Translations under genes and position numbers: made by a program
From: Prevotella communis
GTDB taxonomy: Bacteria; Bacteroidota; Bacteroidia; Bacteroidales; Bacteroidaceae
Length of the DNA stretch: 64,000 bases
Assembly: GCF_022024115.1 (NCBI RefSeq)
Contig: NZ_CP091792.1
Location: 2,418,001-2,482,000, forward strand
Direction of reading: 5' to 3'
The notes under the pieces: model-generated
What the model was told of the DNA's origin: nothing
Databases searched by the model: none
Seen by the model: only the letters and a program-made list of their open reading frames with translations
Shown: in pieces, positions 27,298 through 36,159 of the stretch
How the letters are laid out: every line of letters begins with the position of its first letter
How positions within the stretch are numbered: position 1 is the stretch's first letter

Positions 27298-27451
27298 TCG
27301 TCAAAAGGAACAAAATCCTGATGACGTTAGGATAACAACACATTAATTAGTAAGGTAGGGACCGAAAGAAATTAAACATTAACATTAAAAATTTAAAAGG
27401 ATAACATAAAAAACTCAAGGTCCCGAGTAAAGAAAAGAAAGGAAAAAGAGT
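27298..27451 (+). promoter_or_regulatory. Long structured 5' leader
   Basis: About 150 nt of leader precede the ATG at 27452. A hairpin CGTCA..AGGA-acaaaa-TCCT..TGACG lies at its start (27298-27325), and GGGACC (about 27357) can pair with GGTCCC (about 27418). AGGATAACA occurs twice here (27329 and 27400 regions) and once in the leader of the paralogue at 50915. This could stabilise or regulate an abundant mRNA. Confidence 0.45.
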
Positions 27452-27811
27452 ATGAAGAAGATTGTTTTGATGGTAGTAGCCATGTTCACAATGACAATGG
27501 CATTCGCTGAGAACGAGAACAACAGCACACTGAACAGTGCAGAGGCCTACGATATGACAGTCAATATGCGTAAGCTGGCTGTTACTTTGGATTTGACTAC
27601 AGACCAGATGGAAGCTGTGCAGGATATTCACACTGCATTCTGCAACGAGATGATGCTGGCTGCTAATGCACACAGCACAGAACGTAAAGCTCTGGTTGAT
27701 CAGGCAGTTAAGAAGGATGTTCGCTACATGGGATTCATCCTGGACGAGAAGCAGTACAAGAAATATCTGACACTGCTGAACACCACACTGACCAATCGCG
27801 GTCTGAAATAA
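27452..27811 (+). CDS. Small exported protein, paralogue of 50915-51280
   Basis: 119 residues with a signal peptide (MKKIVLMVVAMFTMTMAFA). The mature part is helical and Met/Leu-rich (YDMTVNMRKLAVTLDLTTDQ, then FILDEKQYKKYLTLLNTTL). I do not recognise a named family; the layout vaguely recalls small periplasmic Spy/CpxP-like helical proteins with an LTxxQ-like element (LTTDQ). A paralogue of 121 residues is encoded at 50915-51280 with the same order of segments. The strong promoter, long leader and own terminator suggest high expression. Function unknown. Confidence 0.8.
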   Translation: MKKIVLMVVAMFTMTMAFAENENNSTLNSAEAYDMTVNMRKLAVTLDLTTDQMEAVQDIHTAFCNEMMLAANAHSTERKALVDQAVKKDVRYMGFILDEKQYKKYLTLLNTTLTNRGLK

Positions 27812-27843
27812 GAAGAACTAAATCGAAATTCACTTTATGATGA

Positions 27844-27872
27844 GGATGTCATGCAATTTGGCATCCTTTTTT
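27844..27872 (+). terminator. Terminator of the small exported protein gene
   Basis: A 7-bp stem GGATGTC/GGCATCC (one G-T pair) is followed by six T, 32 bp beyond the stop codon. Confidence 0.65.
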
Positions 27873-27906
27873 CATGTTTTTTGGACGCTTTTCCACAAAT
27901 TATTTG

Positions 27907-27914
27907 TACCTTTG
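27907..27914 (+). promoter_or_regulatory. -7 element of the FKBP gene
   Basis: TACCTTTG, 25 bp before the ATG at 27940. Confidence 0.5.
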
Positions 27915-27939
27915 CGCAGAAAATAATAAATAGACTAAA

Positions 27940-28536
27940 ATGGACAACAAACAAAACAATTACATCTCCGTAAGTTATCAGCTCTACTCCATAGACAAAG
28001 ACGGTTCAAAGAACCTGGTAGAACAGACAGAGCAGGGACGCCCATTCACTTTCATCAGTGGGTTTGGTTTCTCTCTCGACAGTTTTGAACAGCGCATTGT
28101 CAACATGCAAAAAGGCGAGAAATTCGACTTTACCCTGGCTCCCGCTGAAGCTTTTGGCGAGTATTTTGCTGAGGGTGTTCACAAACTTCCCCGTGAGGAA
28201 TTTGTTATCGACGGTAAGTTTGACAGCGCCAACATCTTCCCCGGTGCAGTCATCACGATGAAGAACGAGGAAGGCCAGCACTTCATGGTGCGCGTCACCA
28301 AGGTAGAGGAAGACGGTGTGACACTGGATGCCAACCACCCCTTGGCAGGCGAAACCCTGCAGTTTACCGGTGCTATTCTAGAGAATCGCGAGGCTACTGC
28401 CGAAGAGATCCAGAAACTGATTGCACAGATGAGCCATGAATGTGGTGGTTGCGGCAGTTGCGGTGGTGACTGTGGCGGTGACTGTGGTGACGACCACGAA
28501 TGCGGCGGCGGTGGCTGCGGACATTGCCACCACTAA
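27940..28536 (+). CDS. slyD: FKBP-type peptidyl-prolyl isomerase, SlyD-like, with metal-binding tail
   Basis: 198 residues, no signal peptide. Residues 1-165 have the SlyD arrangement: a split FKBP domain (FTFISGFGFSLDSFEQRIVNMQKGEK) around an inserted IF chaperone domain (FGEYFAEGVHKLPREEF, FMVRVTKVEEDGVTLDANHPLAG). The last 35 residues are almost only Cys, Gly, His and Asp (HECGGCGSCGG, ending GCGHCHH), as in SlyD proteins that bind nickel or zinc. Predicted roles are proline isomerisation, chaperone activity and metal delivery in the cytoplasm. aroC follows after a short octamer tract. Confidence 0.9.
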   Translation: MDNKQNNYISVSYQLYSIDKDGSKNLVEQTEQGRPFTFISGFGFSLDSFEQRIVNMQKGEKFDFTLAPAEAFGEYFAEGVHKLPREEFVIDGKFDSANIFPGAVITMKNEEGQHFMVRVTKVEEDGVTLDANHPLAGETLQFTGAILENREATAEEIQKLIAQMSHECGGCGSCGGDCGGDCGDDHECGGGGCGHCHH

Positions 28537-28549
28537 GAGACGAAATGTC

Positions 28550-28573
28550 GTGATAACGAGATAATAACAATAA
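28550..28573. repeat. Octamer tract between slyD and aroC
   Basis: GTGATAAC GAGATAAT AACAATAA, 8-bp units ending 2 bp before the aroC ATG. The reverse complements of the first two units (GTTATCAC, ATTATCTC) resemble the units of the tract at 39359-39406. Confidence 0.5.
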
Positions 28574-28575
28574 CT

Positions 28576-29655
28576 ATGGGCAATACGTTTGGGAAACTAT
28601 TTACACTGACCACCTTCGGCGAGAGCCATGGTGCCGCCGTAGGAGGAGTGATTGATGGCATGCCGGCAGGCATCGACATTGATATGGATTTTATTCAGAG
28701 TGAGTTGAACAGACGTCGCCCTGGACAAAGCAAGCTGACAACATCACGAAAGGAGGCAGATAAAGTTGAGCTGCTCAGTGGTGTGTTTGAAGGCAAGAGC
28801 ACAGGATGTCCAATAGGCTTCATCGTACGCAATGAGAATCAGCACTCGCAGGATTACGAGAACCTGCGTACGCTGTTCCGTCCTTCGCATGCCGATTTCA
28901 CCTATTATAACAAATATGGTGTGCGCGACCATCGTGGTGGAGGCCGTTCTTCTGCCCGCATCACCATTAGTCGTGTCGTTGGTGGAGCACTGGCCAAACT
29001 GGCCCTTCGTCAGTTGGGCATCAGTATTCAGGCCTATACCTCTCAAGTAGGTTCAATCACCTTGGAGCGTGACTACCGCCAATACGACCTCTCACAGACT
29101 GAGACCAATGCCGTGCGCTGTCCTGACGCCAAGAAAGCAGAAGAGATGGCAGCATTAATAGAACAGGTGAAGGCTGAGGGCGATACCATCGGCGGAGTCA
29201 TAACCTGTGTTATCAAAGGCTGTCCGGTAGGTCTTGGCGAGCCCGAATTCGATAAGCTTCACGCTCAGTTGGGCAGTGCCATGCTGGGTATCAATGCCGT
29301 TAAGGGCTTTGAATACGGTGAAGGCTTTGCCGGCGTCACTCAGCGTGGGTCAGAACAAAACGACCGCTTCACTGTGGGGCACGGTTCGCCCGTGACCACG
29401 CTCACCAACCACAGTGGGGGCATTCAGGGGGGCATCAGCAACGGACAGGATATTTATTTCCGCGTGGCATTTAAACCCGTGGCTACCCTACTCCGCCCTC
29501 AAGACACTGTTGACTTAGAAGGAAATCCCACCACATTTACAGCTCAAGGACGTCATGATCCATGCGTTTTGCCAAGAGCAGTCCCTGTTGTAGAGGCAAT
29601 GGCAGCAATGGTTATTTTAGACAATTATTTATGCTTATCGGCATATAAAAATTAG
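28576..29655 (+). CDS. aroC: Chorismate synthase
   Basis: 359 residues, the usual length. Signature segments are present: [62 protein letters not shown] and [19 protein letters not shown]. The enzyme converts 5-enolpyruvylshikimate-3-phosphate to chorismate using reduced FMN, the last step of the shikimate pathway. It is probably co-transcribed with slyD (39-bp gap) and ends at a strong hairpin terminator at 29687. Confidence 0.96.
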   Translation: MGNTFGKLFTLTTFGESHGAAVGGVIDGMPAGIDIDMDFIQSELNRRRPGQSKLTTSRKEADKVELLSGVFEGKSTGCPIGFIVRNENQHSQDYENLRTLFRPSHADFTYYNKYGVRDHRGGGRSSARITISRVVGGALAKLALRQLGISIQAYTSQVGSITLERDYRQYDLSQTETNAVRCPDAKKAEEMAALIEQVKAEGDTIGGVITCVIKGCPVGLGEPEFDKLHAQLGSAMLGINAVKGFEYGEGFAGVTQRGSEQNDRFTVGHGSPVTTLTNHSGGIQGGISNGQDIYFRVAFKPVATLLRPQDTVDLEGNPTTFTAQGRHDPCVLPRAVPVVEAMAAMVILDNYLCLSAYKN

Positions 29656-29686
29656 GAAATATTCTCTCAAAATGCAAAATAAACAG

Positions 29687-29717
29687 AAAAATCCATTGTC
29701 GAATGGATTTTTTTGTT
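29687..29717 (+). terminator. aroC terminator overlapping a downstream promoter box
   Basis: An 11-bp perfect stem AAAAATCCATT/AATGGATTTTT with a 4-nt loop and T-run. The left arm is also the 14-mer AAAAATCCATTGTC that serves as extended -33 box of the promoter at 29718. Confidence 0.75.
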
Positions 29718-29725
29718 TATCTTTG
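29687..29725 (+). promoter_or_regulatory. Promoter of a candidate small RNA
   Basis: AAAAATCCATTGTC (29687-29700), then TATCTTTG (29718-29725), spaced exactly as in the promoter at 27257-27295. No open reading frame follows on the plus strand. Confidence 0.5.
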
Positions 29726-29730
29726 CAATC

Positions 29731-29826
29731 GCTATAAGGGTTTGTGAAAATCCGAATATGCTTTAGTTAAGTCTAGTTTAGTTTTTGTGTTGGTTAAGGG
29801 CTGGCGATTGCCAGCCCTTATTTCTT
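29731..29826 (+). ncRNA. Candidate small RNA of about 95 nt
   Basis: A promoter at 29718 and a 10-bp stem terminator at 29796-29819 frame about 95 nt with no reading frame, in the 172-bp gap between convergent aroC and the pectate-lyase gene. The family is unknown. The hairpin might instead only end transcription of the pectate-lyase gene. Confidence 0.4.
29796..29826 (+). terminator. Hairpin terminator, AAGGGCTGGC stem
   Basis: Perfect 10-bp stem with loop GATT (29796-29819), followed on the plus strand by ATTTCTT. Located 8 bp from the stop codon of the convergent pectate-lyase gene. Confidence 0.65.
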
Positions 29827-29827
29827 A

Positions 29828-32800
29828 TTAATACATCACTTTTCTCGAAGAAGTCTTACCACTTGCTGTTGTAGCCCGCATGATGTAGATTCCTTTATCT
29901 GGCCTACTGACACGTTCACCTGAGAGTGTGAAGAACTCCACACTGACGGGCGTTCCGTCGAGCACGCTACTAATACCAGAGGTGCCTCCCGTATGGTATT
30001 CCAACACAACGATGACAGACTGTTGCTCGCCTGTATTAGTAAAAGTAACCTCATCCTGTACGCTATTCAACACGAACTCAGCCTTGTTTGGAGCTGACGT
30101 CGTAGCAGTCAGATCAAGAATCTGGGCATCTGCCTCTGTGTAGTTTTTCCCAGCTACCTCTTTCCAATAACTAGTGCGACTACTGCTATTAGTACCAACC
30201 ACACTCCAAAGCGTTAATTTCGTCACCTTGAAGCCTTCAGGCACATGGATAACATTTTGTGCGCCATTAGAGAGTTTGATACCTGTACGACTGATTCCAT
30301 CAAACTCATAGGTCATTTTATCCCCCTTGCTGTAAGTCTTATCTATAGCAGAGGTATAGTTCATACTGAATCCAATATTATTAGATGGAGAAGCCTCAGC
30401 GCCTTCCAATTTGGTACAAGCAGCATCACTAGGTTGCCGAGACATATTACCCCAAGCCAAACAAACCTTCTTTGTCTCACCTACAGGCTCAGGGTCTGGA
30501 GTTGGGTCGTCAGGTTTCTCAGAACCACCAACTACCTTCAAGACACCGCTTGTATAAAGTTCAGATGTGTCCCAAGTCTGTCCTTCTCCAGGAGTAGCAG
30601 GAAGAATCTGAGCAAAGGTACCAGTAGCCGTTCCTGTGAATACCTTTATCTCGTCACCAGCATAGTAGGTCTTGTCCTGCATTGCCTCGTTCAACTTCAA
30701 AATGGCGGCACTACCTAGCTTCAGTCCACCACTGAATGTCAGGCCTTTATCAGAAGCCAGTGTGTCGCCCACCATCAGCGTACCATTGACTGTTACAGCA
30801 GCAGCCAGAGTGCCTTTACCAGCTAATGTGGCACCAGCCGAAACTGTAATGGCTCCCGTGCCAGTATGCTGTCCGTTAACGATGAGTGTACCTGCCTGCA
30901 CTTGCGTCGTACCACTATAGATATTCTTGCCAGTAAGGCGCCATTCACCAGTACCTTGCTTCACAATGCTGGTCTTACCAATTTTTCCACCTTGAGCACG
31001 ATCATCAATGATTCCCTTAAACGTCTCGTTCGTATTAGCCGTACCTACAATCCATGTTCCGCTGCCAGCATTCTTCACATCAAAACCAGATAGATAAGTG
31101 CCTGCATCACCTGACAGACCTCCAAGGTACAAAGTCGCTTGATTCTTTTTCGAGACAATCTGTGCCGTACCTTTCAAAGTAATAGTACCGTTTTTGATAC
31201 CAGTACCATTATACGGTGCAAACTGACTATTTCCGGCAGAAGCCGTTCCTTTTACTATGACACGACCTGTGAAGTCATCCCAATTGCCTTCAAGATATTC
31301 ACGTACCCAGAATACTTCCCATTCCAGCGTACCACTTCCGCTCACTTTATTAGCCATCTCACAATTGCGATAGAATGAGATTTTCGATGTAGTACCTGCC
31401 TTTGCCTCAATGGGGAAGGTGTACTTGGGGTTCTTGTCGTTTTCACTATGCGTAATAAACTGTCCACCAGCCATAACGAGTTTGCCAGCTGTTCCAAGAC
31501 CTGCCTTTGATGTATTCTCCCCTTCAAGTACCAGAGTACCACCATTCAAAACCACGTCACCATCGAATTTGAAGAATTTCGTATTATTCGTTGCAACAGA
31601 AATCTGGCCTTCACCATCGATAATCAGGTTACCTTGTCCTTCGAGACTTCCACTCATTGTCACAACGGCCCCACTCTTTGCAATGTTCAACTCAGTATCA
31701 CTATAAAGCTTTGCAGAACGATTGGTAGAGGTAGAAGCACCTGTATACTTATAGACGCCACCATCCATCACCCAGTTCTGAGCGAACTCCTGACTCATAC
31801 CAAGTCCGCTGGCAACACCACCGTTCTTCAGTGAAGAGAACTCATAAACGCCGTCGTGCAGTACGGTAGCGCCCTCATATTGCTGATCTGAAGCGATGGC
31901 CAGCGTTCCCTTACCAGCCTTGTTCAAAGAAGCTGTACCACTAATATAGCCTGCACCGTTCAACGTCACGTTAGCATCACTCTTCACAACAACAGCCGTC
32001 TTCGGTGTAGCCTCACTAAGCGTGACAGTCTCATCGTTTACGGGATTAATCAGCCACTCACCATCACCTGTACCAGTAAAGGTCTCCACATCAATGATAT
32101 CCACCTGTTCTGGACGCGTCTTCACGGTAAGTTCTGCTGTATAAGCCGACCTCTCCTCACCTTTATAGGCACAAACACGTACGATATAAGGCTTTCCTGC
32201 TTCCAACCCAGCATTCTGAATGATAAACTGTGCATCAGTCGTACGACCCATTTCTACGAAAGCACCGTCTTTCTGCAACTCTACTATAAAGCCATCTTCG
32301 TTATCGCTGTAATCGGCCCACGAAAGTGTCAGACTATTCGTCGTTGCAGAAGAGAGCTCCAGCAACAAGGGAGCGCGCAGGAAGAACTGACGATTATCCT
32401 TACCGATGCTATTGATATAGTTCTCAATATTGGCATAACCATTGTCGGCTATCGTCATCGCATCGTTTTTGGTCTTATCCGTGCCGTTAGCATCTTCCCA
32501 TGCATCAGGCATACCGTCGCCATCAGTATCAACAGGCTTTGTGCCTTTAAACCAACTCCATGTGGTAGGCACACCGATTGGCAGTTCATTCTCATTTGTA
32601 ATGAGCTTTCCTTTTGTACCAAACGACAGCACCTCGTCCACCATATAACAGTCGGCCAGATCACGATAAGGCAAAGAGGCACCCACCTCAGGCAGCAGTT
32701 TTTCTATCAGTTCATTGCCAGCCCATTTCTCCAGTTCCGGATAAGCGTATGGTGTGCTCACCTTGTCGCCGCCACCAGTACCAGTAAACAGCGTGGGATT

Positions 32801-33664
32801 CAACATACCATCACGATTTTTATCCTGCCAGTTATCGTTGCCATAGAAATGAAAATCGCTATTACCCCCCGTCAAGGCATCACCTCCCACAGCAGGTCCA
32901 TTAATAAAGAGGTTGTTCTCTATGTTCACATAACTGCTTCCCTGAGAGTCACCGCCCATATTATAAGCATAGTTTTTCCAGTTATAGACCAAGTTATTGA
33001 CATATTGGTTCGTACCCTTCACCTTGAAGTTACGAGTGGAGTTGTCTACGAGTAAAACACGATAAAGCGTGATATTGTCAGCCTGCATCAGACCACCAGC
33101 AGAGTGAGTCATCAAGCCCTGACCAACAATAGAGTTCATCAGCGTGATGTTCTGCGGAGCCGTTCCCTTGTTGTCCCAGTTTATAGAGAAATTCTCATCT
33201 TGTCCCCACGAGAACGAGCAATGATCAAAAATCATGTTCTGACCATTGGCAATACCACCTGCATCCTTATCCTTTGTGCCTACAGCACCCATACGGAAGC
33301 GCATATAACGTACGATGATATTATCGGCTGCCGAGAAACTTGTACCATCACCATAAACGGTAATGCCTTCACCCGGAGCCGTCTGACCTGCAACATAAAG
33401 GTTTTTGGAGAATACCAGACGTGAATTAATACGTATCACACCGGATACATCAAATACGACAATTCTATTTGGTTTACTCACTGCATCACGCAGAGAACCA
33501 GTACCAGAATCGTTAAGGTTTGTCACATGATACACACTTCCCATTCGTCCACCAGTAGCAAAACGGCCAAATCCTTGAGCACCAGGGAAAGCGAGTTGCT
33601 GGGCACTTACAGTCAGGCACATGGTCGACAATGCAAGGCTCACAAATAACTTGTTAGGTTTCAT
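29828..33664 (-). CDS. Large secreted pectate-lyase-like protein with FnIII, beta-strand repeats and T9SS tail
   Basis: 1278 residues. Signal peptide about 1-21. Residues 22-360 resemble PL1 pectate lyases (FPGAQGFGRFATGGR, HVTNLNDSGTGSLRDAV, a parallel beta-helix with NIIVRYMRFRMG). A calcium-binding thrombospondin-3-like loop follows (DTDGDGMPDAW), then an FnIII domain (about 430-515). Residues about 540-1040 include autotransporter-associated beta-strand repeats (IYSGTTQVQAGTLIVNGQ). A C-terminal unit ends in a type A sorting domain (FFTLSGERVSRPDKGIYIMR). Likely secreted by T9SS and acting on pectin outside the cell; lyase activity is inferred. Confidence 0.82.
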   Translation of the reverse strand: MKPNKLFVSLALSTMCLTVSAQQLAFPGAQGFGRFATGGRMGSVYHVTNLNDSGTGSLRDAVSKPNRIVVFDVSGVIRINSRLVFSKNLYVAGQTAPGEGITVYGDGTSFSAADNIIVRYMRFRMGAVGTKDKDAGGIANGQNMIFDHCSFSWGQDENFSINWDNKGTAPQNITLMNSIVGQGLMTHSAGGLMQADNITLYRVLLVDNSTRNFKVKGTNQYVNNLVYNWKNYAYNMGGDSQGSSYVNIENNLFINGPAVGGDALTGGNSDFHFYGNDNWQDKNRDGMLNPTLFTGTGGGDKVSTPYAYPELEKWAGNELIEKLLPEVGASLPYRDLADCYMVDEVLSFGTKGKLITNENELPIGVPTTWSWFKGTKPVDTDGDGMPDAWEDANGTDKTKNDAMTIADNGYANIENYINSIGKDNRQFFLRAPLLLELSSATTNSLTLSWADYSDNEDGFIVELQKDGAFVEMGRTTDAQFIIQNAGLEAGKPYIVRVCAYKGEERSAYTAELTVKTRPEQVDIIDVETFTGTGDGEWLINPVNDETVTLSEATPKTAVVVKSDANVTLNGAGYISGTASLNKAGKGTLAIASDQQYEGATVLHDGVYEFSSLKNGGVASGLGMSQEFAQNWVMDGGVYKYTGASTSTNRSAKLYSDTELNIAKSGAVVTMSGSLEGQGNLIIDGEGQISVATNNTKFFKFDGDVVLNGGTLVLEGENTSKAGLGTAGKLVMAGGQFITHSENDKNPKYTFPIEAKAGTTSKISFYRNCEMANKVSGSGTLEWEVFWVREYLEGNWDDFTGRVIVKGTASAGNSQFAPYNGTGIKNGTITLKGTAQIVSKKNQATLYLGGLSGDAGTYLSGFDVKNAGSGTWIVGTANTNETFKGIIDDRAQGGKIGKTSIVKQGTGEWRLTGKNIYSGTTQVQAGTLIVNGQHTGTGAITVSAGATLAGKGTLAAAVTVNGTLMVGDTLASDKGLTFSGGLKLGSAAILKLNEAMQDKTYYAGDEIKVFTGTATGTFAQILPATPGEGQTWDTSELYTSGVLKVVGGSEKPDDPTPDPEPVGETKKVCLAWGNMSRQPSDAACTKLEGAEASPSNNIGFSMNYTSAIDKTYSKGDKMTYEFDGISRTGIKLSNGAQNVIHVPEGFKVTKLTLWSVVGTNSSSRTSYWKEVAGKNYTEADAQILDLTATTSAPNKAEFVLNSVQDEVTFTNTGEQQSVIVVLEYHTGGTSGISSVLDGTPVSVEFFTLSGERVSRPDKGIYIMRATTASGKTSSRKVMY

Positions 33665-33706
33665 TTTTTTTATTGATATTTTTTAGTTTTAGTTGAATAT
33701 TTGCGG

Positions 33707-33714
33707 CAAAATTA
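33707..33714 (-). promoter_or_regulatory. -7 element of the pectate-lyase-like gene
   Basis: TAATTTTG on the minus strand, 43 bp before the ATG. Confidence 0.5.
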
Positions 33715-33771
33715 CGATATTTTCTCCATATACCTCTTTTATATTAGAGAAAACGTCTATAATCTTTGGCT

Positions 33772-33802
33772 AAAAAAAATAGGAGCTACTGAATAGCTCC
33801 TA
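33772..33802 (-). terminator. pyrD terminator including the stop codon
   Basis: Stem TAGGAGCTA/TAGCTCCTA (33780-33802) with a run of eight U on the minus strand. The pyrD TAG stop (33788-33786) lies within the stem. Confidence 0.8.
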
Positions 33803-34694
33803 CAATATCGTTCACATCGGCAACACCGTGTTTATCAAGCCAATCGTTGATACCATCACGTACCTTTATTGTCACTGCAGGATCAAGAAAATTAGCAGTT
33901 CCAATCTCTATAGCACGAGCACCACACATCAGGAATTCTATGGCATCCTCTGCCGTACTGATACCACCAAGACCAATAACAGGTATTTTCACTGCCTTAG
34001 CCACCTGATAAACCATGCGCAGAGCCACAGGCTTTACGCAAGGACCACTCAGTCCACCTGTACCGATAGAAAGTGTCTTACAACGTTTCTCTATGTTAAC
34101 AGCCATTCCCATCAGCGTATTGATAAGGCTCACGCTGTCGGCTCCCTCTGCCTCTACTGCACGGGCAATCTCTGTAATATCCGTCACATTGGGTGATAGT
34201 TTGACAATCAGCGTCTTATGGTAAGCCTTACGAACAGCCTTTACCACGCTGGCAGCTCCAGCACAAGTCACACCAAAGGCCATACCACCATCCTTCACGT
34301 TAGGACACGAGATATTCAACTCGATAGCAGGAATATGCTCCAGCGCATCCACACGAGCAGCACACTCTGCATAATCCTCTGGCGAGGAACCACTGACATT
34401 CACAATATAATTGCCCTCCGTAGGCAACAGTTGGGGATAAATATGCTCACAGAAATAATCCACGCCCTTATTCTGCAGGCCTACGCAGTTCAACATACCC
34501 TGTGGCGTCTCTGCCATTCGCGGATAGTCATTGCCCTCACGAGGTTTCAGTGTAGTACCCTTCACAATGATACCACCAATACCTTTAAGATCTACAAAAT
34601 CCTGGAACTCCAAACCATAGCCAAACGTACCAGAGGCAGTCATCACAGGGTTCTTCATTTTCAGAGCCCCAATATTTACTTCTAATCTTGCCAT
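33786..34694 (-). CDS. pyrD: Dihydroorotate dehydrogenase, catalytic subunit (class 1B)
   Basis: 302 residues. The FMN barrel motifs are present: [31 protein letters not shown] and [15 protein letters not shown]. The catalytic base is a cysteine in NISCPN, as in class 1 enzymes. The overlap of 13 bp with the upstream pyrK gene identifies class 1B, a heterotetramer that passes electrons from dihydroorotate to NAD through PyrK. It forms orotate in pyrimidine synthesis in the cytoplasm. Its stop codon lies in the terminator hairpin. Confidence 0.95.
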   Translation of the reverse strand: MARLEVNIGALKMKNPVMTASGTFGYGLEFQDFVDLKGIGGIIVKGTTLKPREGNDYPRMAETPQGMLNCVGLQNKGVDYFCEHIYPQLLPTEGNYIVNVSGSSPEDYAECAARVDALEHIPAIELNISCPNVKDGGMAFGVTCAGAASVVKAVRKAYHKTLIVKLSPNVTDITEIARAVEAEGADSVSLINTLMGMAVNIEKRCKTLSIGTGGLSGPCVKPVALRMVYQVAKAVKIPVIGLGGISTAEDAIEFLMCGARAIEIGTANFLDPAVTIKVRDGINDWLDKHGVADVNDIVGAIQ

Positions 34695-35491
34695 AACAAT
34701 CTCTTTATATTAAATACGGGACCATCCTTACATACACACACATTCGTTGCCTCCGTGGTAGACGCATCTCCGTCGACTCTAACTTTCTCCACACAGCACA
34801 GGCAGGCGCCTAATCCGCAGGCCATCAGGTTCTCCAGGGATACCTCGCACTCAATGTCCTTTTCACGTGCATAACGAGCCACGGCCTTCATCATAGGTGT
34901 AGGACCACATACCTGAATCATATCAAATGATTCCTTCTGTAGCACGCTATGATTGGTAACAAAACCCTTCTCACCCATAGAACCGTCTTCTGTCGTTACT
35001 AATACGCGACCATATTTCTCAAACTCAGAGAGCATCAGCAAATCCTTTACAGAGCGGGCTCCAAGCAGGAACGTAATATCAACACCCTGTTCCTTGAGCA
35101 ACTTACCAAGATAAAGAAGAGGAGCCACGCCAACGCCGCCACCAGCCAATAACATCCTGTGTCCCACGATTCGGTCGCAGGGAATCGTAAACCCATTACC
35201 CAGTGGCAGCACGCAATTCAGCTTGTCACCAGGCTTCATCTTTGCCAGCGTTTTTGTGCCTTCACCAACAGTAGCGACAAGCAGCCACAACTCGTTTTTC
35301 TCTTTATCTACAAAATTAATGGAAATAGGACGGCGCAGGAAAGTAGAAGCGGAACCGTCTACACGCACCTCAACAAACTGACCAGGGTTCATGGGAGGAA
35401 AAGCGTCCTGCTGAGTTAACTTTATCAACACATAGCGCTCGTGAACACGCTCCACAGACCGTACTGTCAAGTCTAGGATATACTTTTTCAT
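34682..35491 (-). CDS. pyrK: Dihydroorotate dehydrogenase electron transfer subunit
   Basis: 269 residues. A ferredoxin-reductase-like FAD domain ([10 protein letters not shown]), an NAD-binding domain ([19 protein letters not shown]) and a C-terminal cysteine cluster for [2Fe-2S] (CGLGACLCC and a later Cys in [10 protein letters not shown]) are seen. It is the electron-transfer partner of PyrD. First gene of the pyrK-pyrD operon, with a promoter at 35519. Confidence 0.94.
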   Translation of the reverse strand: MKKYILDLTVRSVERVHERYVLIKLTQQDAFPPMNPGQFVEVRVDGSASTFLRRPISINFVDKEKNELWLLVATVGEGTKTLAKMKPGDKLNCVLPLGNGFTIPCDRIVGHRMLLAGGGVGVAPLLYLGKLLKEQGVDITFLLGARSVKDLLMLSEFEKYGRVLVTTEDGSMGEKGFVTNHSVLQKESFDMIQVCGPTPMMKAVARYAREKDIECEVSLENLMACGLGACLCCVEKVRVDGDASTTEATNVCVCKDGPVFNIKRLLWQD

Positions 35492-35518
35492 TTACACCTT
35501 ATTATATAATTCTGGGTG

Positions 35519-35526
35519 CAAAGGTA
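35519..35526 (-). promoter_or_regulatory. -7 element of pyrK-pyrD
   Basis: TACCTTTG on the minus strand, 27 bp before the pyrK ATG. Confidence 0.55.
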
Positions 35527-35530
35527 ATAC

Positions 35531-35579
35531 AAAAAAAAGAAAAAAGGAAACGAATGATACGATAATCTCATTCGCTTCC
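35531..35579 (-). terminator. Terminator of the XRE regulator gene
   Basis: CGAATGA/TCATTCG core stem extended by GGAA/TTCC with one mismatch (35546-35579); a long U-rich run follows on the minus strand (A-run 35531-35545). Confidence 0.7.
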
Positions 35580-35588
35580 TTCATATTT

Positions 35589-36098
35589 CTACTTCTTCGC
35601 CGGTACAAAACTCTCCCACGTTTGATCATCATAATAAACGCGTATCTCTGTGACATGGCGTAAAGGCTTGTCAACTATTTTTATCTCTTCACGTACAATT
35701 TCTGACCGTGTATTTCGTACACCATTATTATAAGAGGGTGTAGAATGCCCCATTTGAGGCCTAAAATTGGCAGATTGAGGGATAACGGAACTGTTTGTGT
35801 CAAAATCCAAGACTTGCTCTTGACCAATTTGAGGGGATGAAACCCCATCATCTGTGGAAGCAACTTGATCTCCTGAGGGGGTAGGAGACTGTTGATACAT
35901 ATCTCCAATACCAAACATTAACCATTCAAGGCTAATGTCAGGAAATTTCTTTTTGATACTCTCAATGATGTTAATAGTAGGGCGAGTACGATCATTGAAG
36001 ATACCACTTAGGGTTGCTGGAGTTGTTCCGATGGCACTAGCAAACACTTGTTGAGTCATGTGCTGCGCCTCCATGATCTGTCTGATTCTATCCTTCAT
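35589..36098 (-). CDS. XRE-family helix-turn-helix regulator
   Basis: 169 residues. Residues 1-65 form an XRE/Cro-type helix-turn-helix (MTQQVFASAIGTTPATLSGI, then RTRPTINIIESIKKKFPDI). The ISLEWLMFGIGDMY segment is typical of a Bacteroidota subgroup. The remaining 100 residues are polar and low in hydrophobics, with a lysine-containing C-terminal beta-like segment (IRVYYDDQTWESF). Targets are unknown. It faces away from a 0.7-kb A/T-rich stretch, which may hold its operators. A promoter lies at 36151. Confidence 0.85.
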   Translation of the reverse strand: MKDRIRQIMEAQHMTQQVFASAIGTTPATLSGIFNDRTRPTINIIESIKKKFPDISLEWLMFGIGDMYQQSPTPSGDQVASTDDGVSSPQIGQEQVLDFDTNSSVIPQSANFRPQMGHSTPSYNNGVRNTRSEIVREEIKIVDKPLRHVTEIRVYYDDQTWESFVPAKK

Positions 36099-36150
36099 AT
36101 ACTAATCAAGTCATTTTGGAGCCTAAAAAGGCGGTTTTCTTTTCAGTTTA

Positions 36151-36158
36151 CAAAGGTA
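36151..36158 (-). promoter_or_regulatory. -7 element of the XRE regulator gene
   Basis: TACCTTTG on the minus strand; the leader would be about 47 nt. Confidence 0.5.
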
Positions 36159-36159
36159 A

